DNA from: an uncultured Bacillota bacterium
GTDB taxonomy: Bacteria > Bacillota > Clostridia > Peptostreptococcales > Anaerovoracaceae
Reading direction: 5' to 3'
NCBI GenBank assembly: GCA_949287095.1
Contig: CASEFA010000014.1
Coordinates: 1-56,175, forward strand
DNA: 56,175 nt
In this document: positions 34,085 to 44,910 of the stretch, in pieces
How the letters are laid out: each line of letters starts with the position of its first letter
How positions within the stretch are numbered: the stretch's first letter is position 1
Program-made: the position numbers and the translations under genes
The notes under the pieces: generated by a model
What the model saw: the letters and a program-made list of their open reading frames with translations, nothing else
Told to the model about the DNA's origin: nothing
The model's database searches: none

Positions 34085-34219
34085 CTAAGCCGTAAGCTTC
34101 TTTCTTCCCTTGGCTCTTCTTCTCTTAAGAACGTTTCTGCCGCTCTTGGTCTTCATTCTCTTTCTGAATCCGTGTTCCTTTTTTCTCTGCCTTTTCTTAG
34201 GCTGATAAGTCATTTTCAT
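34085..34219 (-). CDS. rpmH: 50S ribosomal protein L34
   Basis: A 44-residue L34 protein. The C-terminal signature [29 protein letters not shown] is typical. I place the start at ATG 34219, eight nt after AGGAGG; a longer frame to 34279 would pass through that site. First gene of the leftward oriC operon rpmH-rnpA-yidD-yidC-jag. Confidence 0.97.
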   Translation of the reverse strand: MKMTYQPKKRQRKKEHGFRKRMKTKSGRNVLKRRRAKGRKKLTA

Positions 34220-34287
34220 TTTCTTTACCTCCTGAATAACGTAAATATGGCGCAGTCTAAATTTCAACAGCGCACGCATGTCTAACT

Positions 34288-34316
34288 ATTATACTTTTTA
34301 ACACAGTCCATGTCAA
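34288..34316 (-). promoter_or_regulatory. Consensus promoter of the rpmH operon
   Basis: Minus strand: TTGACA (34311-34316), 17-bp spacer, TATAAT (34288-34293). A full match to the SigA consensus. Confidence 0.85.
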
Positions 34317-34383
34317 TAATTCAATTCTAATATACAAAAATTTCCAAGGACTGAGATTCCATATTTTTGTGTTGTTAATATAG

Positions 34384-34484
34384 TTATCCACAATATGTGG
34401 ATAACTATGTGGAAAACATGCAAATAAACATATTCTGTGTGGATAATTTTATTGATAACCTGTGGATAAATTAACTTATTCACT
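34384..34484. other. oriC: oriC, upstream DnaA-box cluster
   Basis: Perfect boxes TTATCCACA at 34384-34392 (+), and TGTGGATAA at 34396-34404, 34438-34446 and 34461-34469 (minus). Weaker boxes are TGTGGAAAA (34408-34416) and TTATTCACT (34476-34484). They fill the rpmH-dnaA gap together with both promoters, as in the upstream half of the Bacillus origin. Confidence 0.92.
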
Positions 34485-34512
34485 TGTTTTAATCCTCCCG
34501 TTTTATTAAAAT
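34484..34512 (+). promoter_or_regulatory. dnaA promoter
   Basis: TTGTTT (34484-34489), 17-bp spacer, TAAAAT (34507-34512). Transcription would begin near 34519, past the ATG at 34515 but before ATG 34539, which supports the shorter DnaA. The -35 touches the last DnaA box, allowing self-control. Confidence 0.6.
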
Positions 34513-34538
34513 AGATGTACAAACAGGAGATAAAAGGT

Positions 34539-35900
34539 ATGACTGACAAAGATAAGATATGGCAGGCTGTTTTAAAGGACGTAAAAAATAACTGCACTCA
34601 GCCTACATACGACGGTTTTTTTTCCGGAACCACTTTGAAAAAGCTTGATAACGAAATAAACGTCGCTTATGTCGCCACAGGTTCTACCGTTGCAGCCAAC
34701 GTTCTGTCAATGCGTTACATAAGCATGATATCGTCCAGTCTTGAAAATGTGACAGGTTCCAGATATAAAGTCGTTGTTAAAACCGAAGGAGACTATAAAA
34801 CTGAAGATAACGTTCTGAAAGCGGAAAACAGAACATCGAAGGCATATAATCTGAATATAAATTTCATGAAAGAAAAGATATTCAATCCTAAATATACTTT
34901 CGATAATTTTGTGGTGGGTGAAAGTAACAAGTATGCAGCAAGCGCAGCTATGGCCGTTGCCAAAGACCCGGCAAACACTTATAATCCTTTCTTCATATAC
35001 GGAGGATCGGGACTTGGTAAAACTCACCTTTTAAACGCCATAGGAATATATATTCTCGAACATAAGACCGATAAGAATATCATATTTGTATCATCGGAAA
35101 CATTTACCAATGATGTTGTAACCGGTATAGAGAATAAAAAAATGGACGAGGTCAGAGATAAATACAGGAAAGCCGATGTACTCATAGTAGATGACATTCA
35201 GTTCTTTGAAGGTAAGGAAGCCACTCAGGAAGAATTTTTCCACACCTTTAATATACTGTACGATGAGCATAAACAGATAATAATTACAAGCGACAGGCCG
35301 CCTGAAAATCTGACCAAACTCGATGACAGACTTAAATCAAGATTCGGCTGGAATATGGTAGTTGACATACAGCCCCCTGACTATGAAACCAGAGTTGCTA
35401 TTCTTAAAAAGAAAGCTGTCGGAGAAGGAGTGGAAATAGACGATGACATGGAGGAAGTATTCAAGCTTATAGCCAGGAATATAACCGATAATATCAGACT
35501 TCTCGAAGGCGCTCTTACCAGACTTCTCAGTTTTTCACAAAGCTTCGACGAACATATAGATATGGCTTTTGCAAAGAGAGTCATAAACGACGTTATATCG
35601 GGCAGCAGCTCTACTATAACTCCAGAAAATATAAAAAAAGCAGTATGCAGGCATTTCAAAATAAAAATGTCAGATCTTGAAGGCAAGAGCAGAAAGAACA
35701 GTATAGCATTTCCAAGACAGATAGCCATGTACCTTTGCCGTGAAATGACCGACTACTCCAACGTCAGAATAGGAAGCATATTCGGCAACAGAGACCACAG
35801 TACAGTGATGCACGCCTGCAAGAAAGTCAAAGGCTATATTTCTTCAGACGATGAAATAAGAAATGTGGTAAAATCTATCGAAGAATCCATAAAGGATTAA
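34539..35900 (+). CDS. dnaA: Chromosomal replication initiator DnaA
   Basis: About 453 residues. Domain I begins DKDKIWQAVLKDVKNNCTQPTYDGFF; a short linker follows; domain III has NPKYTFDNFVVGESNKYAASAA, Walker A YGGSGLGKTHLLNAIG, Walker B VLIVDDIQFFEGK, and ITSDRPPENLTKLDDRLKSRFGWNM. Domain IV carries the DnaA signature YSNVRIGSIFGNRDHSTVMHACKKV. Start ATG 34539 follows AGGAG by nine nt. DnaA boxes lie on both sides of the gene. Confidence 0.97.
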   Translation: MTDKDKIWQAVLKDVKNNCTQPTYDGFFSGTTLKKLDNEINVAYVATGSTVAANVLSMRYISMISSSLENVTGSRYKVVVKTEGDYKTEDNVLKAENRTSKAYNLNINFMKEKIFNPKYTFDNFVVGESNKYAASAAMAVAKDPANTYNPFFIYGGSGLGKTHLLNAIGIYILEHKTDKNIIFVSSETFTNDVVTGIENKKMDEVRDKYRKADVLIVDDIQFFEGKEATQEEFFHTFNILYDEHKQIIITSDRPPENLTKLDDRLKSRFGWNMVVDIQPPDYETRVAILKKKAVGEGVEIDDDMEEVFKLIARNITDNIRLLEGALTRLLSFSQSFDEHIDMAFAKRVINDVISGSSSTITPENIKKAVCRHFKIKMSDLEGKSRKNSIAFPRQIAMYLCREMTDYSNVRIGSIFGNRDHSTVMHACKKVKGYISSDDEIRNVVKSIEESIKD

Positions 35901-35934
35901 AGTTATTAAAAGTAATTAACAGGGTTTTACCGAG

Positions 35935-36050
35935 TTATCCACATATATCTGTGGATAAAATTCAGCGCAGTTTAAAGGCCTGAACAGTTTATCCACTTTT
36001 CCACAGTACTACTACTATTACTACTATAAATTATTATAATAATAAAGAGC
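35935..36050 (+). other. oriC: oriC, downstream boxes, DnaA-trios and AT-rich unwinding region
   Basis: In the dnaA-dnaN gap: TTATCCACA (35935-35943), TGTGGATAA (35950-35958), TTATCCACT (35989-35997) and TTTTCCACA (35997-36005). The last box is followed directly by TACTACTACTATTACTAC (36007-36024) and then TATAAATTATTATAATAATA, the DnaA-trio plus AT-rich arrangement where DnaA loads on single-stranded DNA. This marks the likely unwinding site. Confidence 0.88.
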
Positions 36051-36080
36051 AGTTCTCTGTATATTTCAAGGAGGTAAAAA

Positions 36081-37199
36081 ATGAAATTCAGATGTAATCA
36101 GCAGGATCTTTCCAGAGCTCTTAATATAGTATCTAAAGCGGTTACTTCGAGAACCACTATTCCTATTCTTAAGGGAATTCTTCTCGAAGCCGACGAAAAC
36201 GGAAACCTTAAAATGGTAGCTTCCGACCTTGATATAACTATAGAAGAGGTCATAAAAGTAGAAGACGTTGAAAAGGGCAGCGTTGTAGTTCAGGCTAAAC
36301 TTTTCAGCGACATAATCAGGAAACTGCCGGGAAAAGAACTGGAGGTGGAGGTTGCAGAGGGAAAGGTTGTAATCCGCTGCATGAACTCGGAATTTTCCAT
36401 AGTGGGAATGCCTGCCGACGAGTTTCCTGAGATGAAAAACGAAGAGGAAGGAAGCGGCTGCATCGAATTTGATTCTGAGCTTTTAAAATCCATGATAAGA
36501 AAAACCTCCTTTGCTGCCAGCATAGATGAATCAAAGGGTGTAATCACCGGAATTCTCACCGAGTTAAAGTCTGATGAAATCAGTATGGTGGCGATAGACG
36601 GATACAGAATGGCAATATCCAGAGAACCTATGGTAAATACCGAGGAAAAGAGCATAATAATATCCGCTAAGATAATGAATGAAATAAATAAAATAATCAG
36701 CGATATAAGCTCTGATTCCATCGAAAAGATAAAGCTTCTTATAAACAACAGAAAAGCAGTATTTGTTATAGAAAATGTCAAGGTAGCTCTCAGACTTTTA
36801 GACGGCGAATTCATAAAATACAGAGATATCCTTCCTAAGGAGGATAAGATTCAGGTCAGAATTTCAAGGCGCGATCTTCTCGACAGCATAGAGAGAGCGT
36901 CCCTTCTCTCAAAGGAAGGAAAGAACAACCTGATCAAACTTGCAATTTCCGATAATCTCATAACCATAACTTCAAGATCCGAGGAAGGAAACGTGAGAGA
37001 AGATGTTCTCGCTCAGAAAACGGGAGACGATCTTGAGATAGGCTTTAATGCAAAATACGTTCTGGACGTTCTCAAAGTCATAGACGACGATGAAATCATA
37101 ATGAAATTCAACACAGGAATAACCCCTTGCCTCGTTCATCCCGTTGAAGGAAATTCCTACGAATATCTCATTCTTCCTGTAAGAATAACGGGAAATTAA
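36081..37199 (+). CDS. dnaN: DNA polymerase III sliding clamp (beta subunit)
   Basis: A 372-residue clamp with three repeats of the clamp fold: ALNIVSKAVTSRTTIPILKGILLEA, the middle domain ending ILPKEDKIQVRISRRDLLDSIERASLLS, and the C-terminal VDDDEIIMKF-like stretch with YLILPVRI. It holds the polymerase on DNA and binds clamp-motif partners. A strong ribosome binding site (AAGGAGG) precedes ATG 36081. It begins after the oriC unwinding region. Confidence 0.96.
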   Translation: MKFRCNQQDLSRALNIVSKAVTSRTTIPILKGILLEADENGNLKMVASDLDITIEEVIKVEDVEKGSVVVQAKLFSDIIRKLPGKELEVEVAEGKVVIRCMNSEFSIVGMPADEFPEMKNEEEGSGCIEFDSELLKSMIRKTSFAASIDESKGVITGILTELKSDEISMVAIDGYRMAISREPMVNTEEKSIIISAKIMNEINKIISDISSDSIEKIKLLINNRKAVFVIENVKVALRLLDGEFIKYRDILPKEDKIQVRISRRDLLDSIERASLLSKEGKNNLIKLAISDNLITITSRSEEGNVREDVLAQKTGDDLEIGFNAKYVLDVLKVIDDDEIIMKFNTGITPCLVHPVEGNSYEYLILPVRITGN

Positions 37200-37218
37200 A
37201 GCGGAAAGCTGAAATTAA

Positions 37219-38310
37219 ATGTACATAACCAGGTTAGAGCTGAAAAACTTCAGAAATTACGAAAGTCTGGAAGCTGATTTTGACGAAAAGATTAATTTAA
37301 TACTCGGCAACAACGCGCAGGGAAAGACCAACCTAATAGAGAGCATATATATGACCTCCATAGGCAGGTCTTTTCGTACTGCAAAGGACAGCGAAGTCAT
37401 AATGTTCGGCAGAGACGAAGCCCTCATAAAGGTAAACGCCGAAAAGAAATTTTCCGACACAGAAGTCGAGATAAGAATAAAGGGCGCGTCGAAGAAATCC
37501 GTAAAGAAGGACGGGATTCCACTGAAGAAGTCCTCGGAGCTTCTGGAAAATATAATGATAGTCATATTTTCTCCAGAGGATATGAAGATTGTAAAGGACG
37601 AGCCGGAAAAGAGAAGAAAATTCATAGACCGTGAGCTGTGTCAGATATCGCCAAAGTATTACGACAGCCTTTCAAATTACAAGAAAATCCTGGCTCAGCG
37701 AAACGCCTATCTGAAGGAAGAAAGTATAGATTCGTCTCTCCTTGATCTCTGGGACAGCCAGCTCGCCGGATACGGAGCTAATATCATTACGGGAAGAAAA
37801 AAATTCATAGAAAACATCAGCGGCTTCAGCGCCAGAATTCACAGGGGTATTACTGCCGGAGGCGAAGAGCTTGTTATAGAATACGAGCCCGACGTCAGGA
37901 TTACTGAAAATCCTGAAGAACAGAAAATGTTTTTCTATGAGGAAATAAAAAAAGCCTTTGATTCCGATATGAGAAACCGCTCCACCACAAGGGGTCCTCA
38001 CAAGGACGACATATCGTTTTTCGTTAACGGCGTAAATATGAGAAGCTTCGGCTCCCAGGGACAGCAGAGGACGTGCGCTCTTTCACTGAAGCTTGCCGAG
38101 CTTGATCTCATAAAAAACGAAACGGGAGAGGATGCCATACTCCTTCTGGACGACGTGATGAGCGAGCTTGACGGTACGCGGCAGGAATATCTCATAAAAA
38201 CTTTAAAGGATAATCAGCTCTTCATAACTACAACGGATCTGGACGAGAGGATTCTCGGAGAATTTAAAGACGCAAGGATATTTAATATATATCAGGGGAA
38301 ATTCAGATAA
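37219..38310 (+). CDS. recF: DNA replication and repair protein RecF
   Basis: A 363-residue SMC-like ATPase that helps load RecA at gaps. Motifs: MYITRLELKNFRNYESLEADF, Walker A LGNNAQGKTNLIESIYMTSIGRSFR, signature SFGSQGQQRTCALSLKLAEL and Walker B AILLLDDVMSELD. It begins 19 bp after dnaN; the small S4-domain gene (yaaA) found between dnaN and recF in Bacillus is absent. Confidence 0.95.
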   Translation: MYITRLELKNFRNYESLEADFDEKINLILGNNAQGKTNLIESIYMTSIGRSFRTAKDSEVIMFGRDEALIKVNAEKKFSDTEVEIRIKGASKKSVKKDGIPLKKSSELLENIMIVIFSPEDMKIVKDEPEKRRKFIDRELCQISPKYYDSLSNYKKILAQRNAYLKEESIDSSLLDLWDSQLAGYGANIITGRKKFIENISGFSARIHRGITAGGEELVIEYEPDVRITENPEEQKMFFYEEIKKAFDSDMRNRSTTRGPHKDDISFFVNGVNMRSFGSQGQQRTCALSLKLAELDLIKNETGEDAILLLDDVMSELDGTRQEYLIKTLKDNQLFITTTDLDERILGEFKDARIFNIYQGKFR

Positions 38311-38321
38311 TTTAAGTGGGA

Positions 38322-38347
38322 AAATCGGCGATTTCGCCGATTTTTTT
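38322..38347 (+). terminator. recF terminator
   Basis: AAATCGGCGA (38322-38331) pairs with TCGCCGATTT (38334-38343) around a 2-nt centre and is followed by more T residues. The A/T flanks make it usable on both strands. Confidence 0.85.
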
Positions 38348-38396
38348 ATAACTTTAATGAAATTTATCGAAAAACAGAAAAATAACCGTCAAAATC

Positions 38397-38425
38397 TTGT
38401 TTTTTTGGCCGGAATGTAATATAAT
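38397..38425 (+). promoter_or_regulatory. gyrB-gyrA promoter
   Basis: TTGTTT (38397-38402), 17-bp spacer, TATAAT (38420-38425), about 50 bp before gyrB. It separates the gyrase genes from the dnaA-dnaN-recF transcript. Confidence 0.75.
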
Positions 38426-38474
38426 ATTTTCTGTTTTGTAAAAGGAAAATATTTTGTATGAAAGCAGGTATTAA

Positions 38475-40394
<1,920 letters not shown>

Positions 40395-40411
40395 GGAAGG
40401 AGGGGTAAACT

Positions 40412-42904
40412 ATGTCTAATCTCTTAGAAGATACTAAAATTGAACAGCATGAGATACACGACGAGATGAAAAAGTCGTATATCGACTATTCCATGAGTGT
40501 AATCGTAGGCCGTGCCCTTCCTGACGTAAGAGACGGTCTTAAGCCGGTACACAGAAGAATTCTCTACGGTATGGGACAGCTGGGAGTTACTCCTGACAAG
40601 CCTCATAAGAAATCCGCCCGTATCGTCGGAGAGGTAATGGGTAAATATCACCCTCACGGAGACAGCTCCATATACGATGCCATGGTAAGAATGGCCCAGG
40701 ACTTCTCTCAGAGATATATGCTGGTGGACGGCCACGGAAACTTCGGCTCCATAGACGGAGACGGCGCCGCCGCGCAGCGTTACACGGAAGCCAGAATGTC
40801 CCCTTACGCACTTCAGATGCTCAGGGACATCGAGAAGGAAACCGTAGACTTCAGAGATAACTTTGACGGAGAGGAAAAGGAGCCTGTGGTTCTTCCGAGC
40901 CGCTTCCCTAACCTTCTGGTCAACGGCTCCAACGGTATAGCCGTAGGTATGGCAACGTCCATTCCTCCTCACAATCTGGGCGAGGTAATAGACGCCACCG
41001 TAAAGCTTATCGACGAACCCGAAACGGACGTCGACGAGCTTATGAAGATAATAAAGGGCCCGGATTTTCCTACCGGCGCTCTCATTCTTGGAAAAAGCGG
41101 AATGAGAGAGGCTTACAGGATGGGAATAGGAAAAGTAAAGGTAAGATCGGTCTGCGAAATTGAAGAGACCGACAGAGGCCGCTCTCAGATAGTGGTAAGC
41201 GAGATTCCTTATCAGGTGAACAAAGCCCGCCTCATAGAAAAGATGGCGGAGCTTGTAAAGGATAAGAGAGTCGACGGCATTTCCGCCATCAGAGACGAGT
41301 CCAACCGGGAAGGCATCAGAATAGTAATCGAGCTTAAGAAAGATGCAAATCCGCAGATTACATTAAACAGGCTGTATAAGCATACCCAGCTTCAGGACAG
41401 CTACAGCATGATAATGATAGCTCTTGTCGACGGTCAGCCTAAAGTTCTCACCCTTTACGATATCTTAAACGAGTACATCAAGTTCCAGAAGGAAGTCGTA
41501 ACCAGAAGAACACGCTTTGATTTAAAGAAGGCTGAAGCGAGAGCCCACATACTGGAAGGTCTGCGCATAGCTCTCGACAATATCGACGAAGTTATACATA
41601 TAATCAGAAGCGCGTATAACGACGCAAAGGAAAAGCTCATGGAAAGGTTCGGCCTTTCCGAAATTCAGGCTCAGGCAATTCTCGACATGAGGCTCGCAAG
41701 ACTGCAGGGTCTGGAAAGAGAGAAAATAGATAACGAGTATAATGAGCTGATGGAGAGAATCGCCTACTTCAAATCTCTCCTTGAAAACGAGCATCTTCTC
41801 ATGGGCGTAATAAAGGACGAGCTTCTGGAGATAAAGAAGAAGTTCGGAGATAAGAGAAGAACCAAGATAGTAAAGGACGAAGGCGAGCTTGATGAAGAGG
41901 ATCTGGTAGAGGAAGAAAACGTTGCCGTAACCCTGACACATCTGGGATACATAAAGCGCGTGCCTGCGGATACCTACAAGGCTCAGCGCCGCGGCGGCAA
42001 GGGAATAATGGGAATCACCACCAGAGATAACGACTTTGTCAAGGATCTCATAATGACAAGCACCCACGATTACCTCATGTTCTTCACCAATACAGGAAAA
42101 GCCCATAAGATAAAGGCTTACGAAGTGCCTGAAGCTACGAGAACGGCAAGAGGAACACCGGCAATCAACTTCCTTAATCTCCTCCAGAGAGAGAGAATTA
42201 CCGCCGTTATCCCTGTTCAGGATTTTGCGGCCGACAGATACCTTATCGCCGTAACGAAGCACGGCACCATTAAAAAGACGGCTCTTTCTCAGTTCGACAC
42301 CAACAGGAAGACCGGCCTCATCGCCATCAACCTCAAGGAAGGCGACGAGCTTATCGGAATCAAGGAAACTACCGGAAACAACAACGTTATCATCGTTACG
42401 AAGAAAGGCAAGTGCATCTGCTTCTCGGAAAAGGACGTTCGCGAGATGGGCAGAATTGCCGGCGGCGTAAGAGCCATAAAGCTTGAGGGCGACGATGAAG
42501 TGGTTGCAATGGAGCTTGTAGAGCCGGGCCAGCAGCTCTTTGTGGCAACGGAAAACGGCTACGGAAAGAGAACCCCTGTGGAGGACTATAAGGTTCAGGT
42601 TCGCGGAGGCAAGGGACTTCTCACCTACGATAAGGCCAAATTCAAGAAGACCGGAGCGCTGGTGGGCGCAATGGTGGTGGACGAGGACGATGAAATTATG
42701 CTCATAAATTCCGACGGCATAATCATCAGAATCAAAGCCAGCGACGTGACCGTTTTAGGCCGCGCGACCCAGGGCGTAAGAATCATGAAGGTCGAGGACG
42801 AAACTAAGATAGTCGCAATGGCCAAAGTCATCAAAGAGGACGAGGACGACGAAAAGCCGAAGAAATCCGATAACAGAGATGACAGCGAGCAGCTGACACT
42901 TTAA
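40412..42904 (+). CDS. gyrA: DNA gyrase subunit A
   Basis: An 830-residue breaking-rejoining subunit. The start region [35 protein letters not shown] is followed by [19 protein letters not shown], the region where quinolone resistance changes usually occur (GDSSIYDA), and the catalytic Tyr in [11 protein letters not shown]. The C-terminal pinwheel has the GyrA box RRGGKGI. An acidic tail ([19 protein letters not shown]) ends the protein. The Ser-Ile-Tyr-Asp context looks wild type. Confidence 0.97.
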   Translation: MSNLLEDTKIEQHEIHDEMKKSYIDYSMSVIVGRALPDVRDGLKPVHRRILYGMGQLGVTPDKPHKKSARIVGEVMGKYHPHGDSSIYDAMVRMAQDFSQRYMLVDGHGNFGSIDGDGAAAQRYTEARMSPYALQMLRDIEKETVDFRDNFDGEEKEPVVLPSRFPNLLVNGSNGIAVGMATSIPPHNLGEVIDATVKLIDEPETDVDELMKIIKGPDFPTGALILGKSGMREAYRMGIGKVKVRSVCEIEETDRGRSQIVVSEIPYQVNKARLIEKMAELVKDKRVDGISAIRDESNREGIRIVIELKKDANPQITLNRLYKHTQLQDSYSMIMIALVDGQPKVLTLYDILNEYIKFQKEVVTRRTRFDLKKAEARAHILEGLRIALDNIDEVIHIIRSAYNDAKEKLMERFGLSEIQAQAILDMRLARLQGLEREKIDNEYNELMERIAYFKSLLENEHLLMGVIKDELLEIKKKFGDKRRTKIVKDEGELDEEDLVEEENVAVTLTHLGYIKRVPADTYKAQRRGGKGIMGITTRDNDFVKDLIMTSTHDYLMFFTNTGKAHKIKAYEVPEATRTARGTPAINFLNLLQRERITAVIPVQDFAADRYLIAVTKHGTIKKTALSQFDTNRKTGLIAINLKEGDELIGIKETTGNNNVIIVTKKGKCICFSEKDVREMGRIAGGVRAIKLEGDDEVVAMELVEPGQQLFVATENGYGKRTPVEDYKVQVRGGKGLLTYDKAKFKKTGALVGAMVVDEDDEIMLINSDGIIIRIKASDVTVLGRATQGVRIMKVEDETKIVAMAKVIKEDEDDEKPKKSDNRDDSEQLTL

Positions 42905-42943
42905 AAACTCATACTTTAAAAAAGTCAGCAAGTGGTTTATAAT

Positions 42944-42980
42944 TACCTGTACAGGAGGAATTCTGTACAGGTAAATTTTT
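42944..42980 (+). terminator. gyrA terminator
   Basis: TACCTGTACAG (42944-42954) pairs perfectly with CTGTACAGGTA (42963-42973) around GAGGAATT, then AATTTTTTT. A TATAAT (42938-42943) with TTTAAA 17 bp upstream overlaps the left flank and may be a promoter for the next two genes, in which case the hairpin could act as an attenuator. Confidence 0.8.
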
Positions 42981-42998
42981 TTACTGGGGGAAATTACT

Positions 42999-43397
42999 AT
43001 GGATAATTTAAAAATTTCAATACCGGGTAAGCCCGAATATTTGACGATGGTGAGACTTGCTGCAACGTCGATCGCCTCCATGGCAGGCTTTGATATAGAG
43101 GCTGCAGAGGACATCAAGACCGCCGTTTCGGAAGCGTGCAAGAACGTGGCGTGCCACGGAAGCAGCGGTTTCAGCACCAAGTACGAGATAGAATGCAATG
43201 TGGATAAGGGGTCTATAGAGATTATCGTAAGAGACGACTGCGACTGTCACACTCTGGAGAAAACATGCAAGCCGTGTCTCAACTGTCCCGAAGAGGGAGA
43301 TCTCGGGATTATCGTAATCAAGACGCTGATGGATGACGTAGAGTTTGGAAGAGACGACAGCGGACACAAGTTCGTAAAAATGGGGAAAAAATTATGA
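42999..43397 (+). CDS. RsbW-like anti-sigma factor with cysteine-rich ATP lid
   Basis: A 132-residue GHKL protein like RsbW/SpoIIAB, expected to hold the sigma factor encoded just downstream (4-bp overlap). The fold is clear: PGKPEYLTMVRLAATSIASMAGF, N-box SEACKNVACHG (E45, N49) and DLGIIVIKTLMDDVEF. What is odd is the G1 box and lid. Where B. subtilis RsbW reads D-E-G-D-S, this protein reads DDCDCH (79-84), followed by TCKPCLNCPEEG (89-100). Together C81, C83, H84, C90, C93 and C96 form C-x-C-H-x5-C-x2-C-x2-C; C47, C52 and C67 bring the total to eight in 132 residues (the ninth position checked, 47, is also Cys in RsbW). ATP binding may be altered and metal or Fe-S binding is possible. No RsbV-type antagonist is adjacent. 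Confidence 0.85.
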   Translation: MDNLKISIPGKPEYLTMVRLAATSIASMAGFDIEAAEDIKTAVSEACKNVACHGSSGFSTKYEIECNVDKGSIEIIVRDDCDCHTLEKTCKPCLNCPEEGDLGIIVIKTLMDDVEFGRDDSGHKFVKMGKKL

Positions 43398-44131
43398 TAG
43401 ACCAGAAGGAGTTGTTCGAGCAATATAAGGACAACCCGACAATCGATAAACGAAACGAGATAGTCGAAAAATATCTCTATATGGTGGATATTCTCATCAG
43501 AAAGTATACGGGCAAGGGCGTGGATTACGACGACCTCTATCAGGTCGGAGCCATGGCTCTGGTTTCTGCTGTGGAAAGATTCGACCCGTCAAAGGGCTTT
43601 GAATTCAGTTCTTTTGCCACCCCTACCATTCTGGGAGAGATAAAGAAGTACTTCCGTGATAAGCAGTGGAGCCTGAAGGTTCCCCGCCGACTTAAGGAAA
43701 TCGCCTCCAAGGTTACCGAGAGCAAGGAAGCCCTCTACGCGAAATACCAGCGAAATCCAACCGCTGAGGAGATTGCTGAATACACCGGCTACACAGTGGA
43801 GCAGATAATCGAGGCCCTTGAAAGCTCACAGGCATACGGAACATATTCCCTGGACAAGACCTTTGACGATGCGGGAGAAGACGGAGAAAGTCCTTTCCTT
43901 GAAAGATACACGGGCTTTGACGAGGCGGGATACGAGAGAGTGGAGACCTCGGAGATAATCAAGAAGGTAATGGACACCTTCAGCGACCAGTACAAGACCA
44001 TTTTCCGCGAACGATTCATAAACGACCGCTCCCAGTCCGACATCGCAAGAGAACTGGGCATATCCCAGATGAGCGTTTCCCGGGCCGAGCGGAACATGAT
44101 AAGCAGATTCAGGGCTGAGCTTAACAGGTAG
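43394..44131 (+). CDS. SigB/SigF/SigG-type RNA polymerase sigma factor
   Basis: A 245-residue group 3 sigma factor. Region 2: YLYMVDILIRKYTGKGVDYDDLYQVGAMALVSAVERFDPSKGFEFSSFATPTILGEIKKYFRDKQWSLKVPRRLKE. Region 3: RNPTAEEIAEYTGYTVEQIIEAL. Region 4: FINDRSQSDIARELGISQMSVSRAERNMISRF. It overlaps the anti-sigma gene by 4 bp. The anti-sigma/sigma order matches rsbW-sigB and spoIIAB-spoIIAC, but the first gene of those operons is missing. Being a general-stress type is more likely than a sporulation type because there is no spoIIAA, but this is inference. Confidence 0.9.
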   Translation: MIDQKELFEQYKDNPTIDKRNEIVEKYLYMVDILIRKYTGKGVDYDDLYQVGAMALVSAVERFDPSKGFEFSSFATPTILGEIKKYFRDKQWSLKVPRRLKEIASKVTESKEALYAKYQRNPTAEEIAEYTGYTVEQIIEALESSQAYGTYSLDKTFDDAGEDGESPFLERYTGFDEAGYERVETSEIIKKVMDTFSDQYKTIFRERFINDRSQSDIARELGISQMSVSRAERNMISRFRAELNR

Positions 44132-44229
44132 GGAGCCGGGGCGACCGGATTTCTTAATCTTAGATGTGCTCGGAATCTGTGCAAAATGTGCCGAAAAGTA
44201 CCGCTGACAACCGTAAATAAAGATGTTTT

Positions 44230-44269
44230 ATGCTCGGAAAATCCAAAACTATGGAGATCCGAGCATTTT
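44230..44269 (+). terminator. Terminator of the anti-sigma/sigma operon
   Basis: ATGCTCGGA (44230-44238) pairs with TCCGAGCAT (44258-44266), followed by TTT. The rest of the 44132-44411 gap shows no gene; a TATAAT at 44353-44358 may belong to the next small gene's promoter. Confidence 0.75.
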
Positions 44270-44411
44270 CAATATTCCTTACCCCCTGCAGCATACGGGA
44301 AATACTATACGTATGAGACAAACTGTCGCTACAGACAAAGCGATAAGTATTGTATAATACAAAATACAATGAGAAGCAACCTTACTCAAGCACTTAAAAG
44401 GAATATGGGAA

Positions 44412-44660
44412 ATGACGTACACCGTTTCAGGAATAGCAGTATACTCCGTTATTTCGGAATTTATGGCGGGGACCAAAATCGATGACGTATACAAGATCAC
44501 AGGTTTTCAACCGTTTTGGGCCATTTTATTCTTTGTAATGCTTTGTTCGCTATTCGCATTTGGCGAGCGGAAAAAGGAAACAGATTTTGTGGGGCTGAGT
44601 TTCATGGTGATAATAGCAGTCTCGGTGGCGCTTTTTTATAACGGCACAATCGGTAAGTAA
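44412..44660 (+). CDS. Small membrane protein, unknown function
   Basis: An 82-residue frame with two clear hydrophobic helices (FWAILFFVMLCSLFAF and FVGLSFMVIIAVSVALFY) and a weaker first one (VSGIAVYSVISEF), split by a charged loop GERKKETD. A purine-rich AAGGAATATGGGAA precedes the ATG and a TATAAT lies 54 bp upstream. I do not recognise a family. A possible stem CCGCAG/CTGCGG (44721-44754) with ATTTTATTTT follows. Confidence 0.5.
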   Translation: MTYTVSGIAVYSVISEFMAGTKIDDVYKITGFQPFWAILFFVMLCSLFAFGERKKETDFVGLSFMVIIAVSVALFYNGTIGK

Positions 44661-44720
44661 TTATGTATGTACACTGATTCAGAAGGATTTAGAAAAAACA
44701 GCAAAAAAATAACGATAATT

Positions 44721-44764
44721 CCGCAGTGTTTTGATATTTACAGATGTCCTGCGGTATTTTATTT
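44721..44764 (+). terminator. Possible terminator with long loop
   Basis: CCGCAG (44721-44726) pairs with CTGCGG (44749-44754) across 22 nt, followed by TATTTTATTTT. The stem is short for such a loop. Confidence 0.4.
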
Positions 44765-44910
44765 TATGGCAAAACTAAATCACATTTTAAAATGGCTAGA
44801 TTATCACGTCAAAACCTTAAAATCTCTTAAGAATCGGTTTTTCCAATGCAAGATGTGATATAATCCTGTCAACGAAAGTACTTACATATATATCAAAAGG
44901 TGGTGTGAAT

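Noticed and set aside
34515-34538. Upstream ATG for DnaA
   Set aside because: It lies before the expected transcription start and has no ribosome binding site; ATG 34539 has AGGAG.
34280-34538. tRNA or other RNA gene in the oriC gap
   Set aside because: All structure is explained by DnaA boxes and promoters; no tRNA-like arms were seen here or in the other gaps.
44667-44858. 63-codon plus-strand open frame
   Set aside because: Contains the possible terminator hairpin at 44721-44754 and lacks a ribosome binding site.
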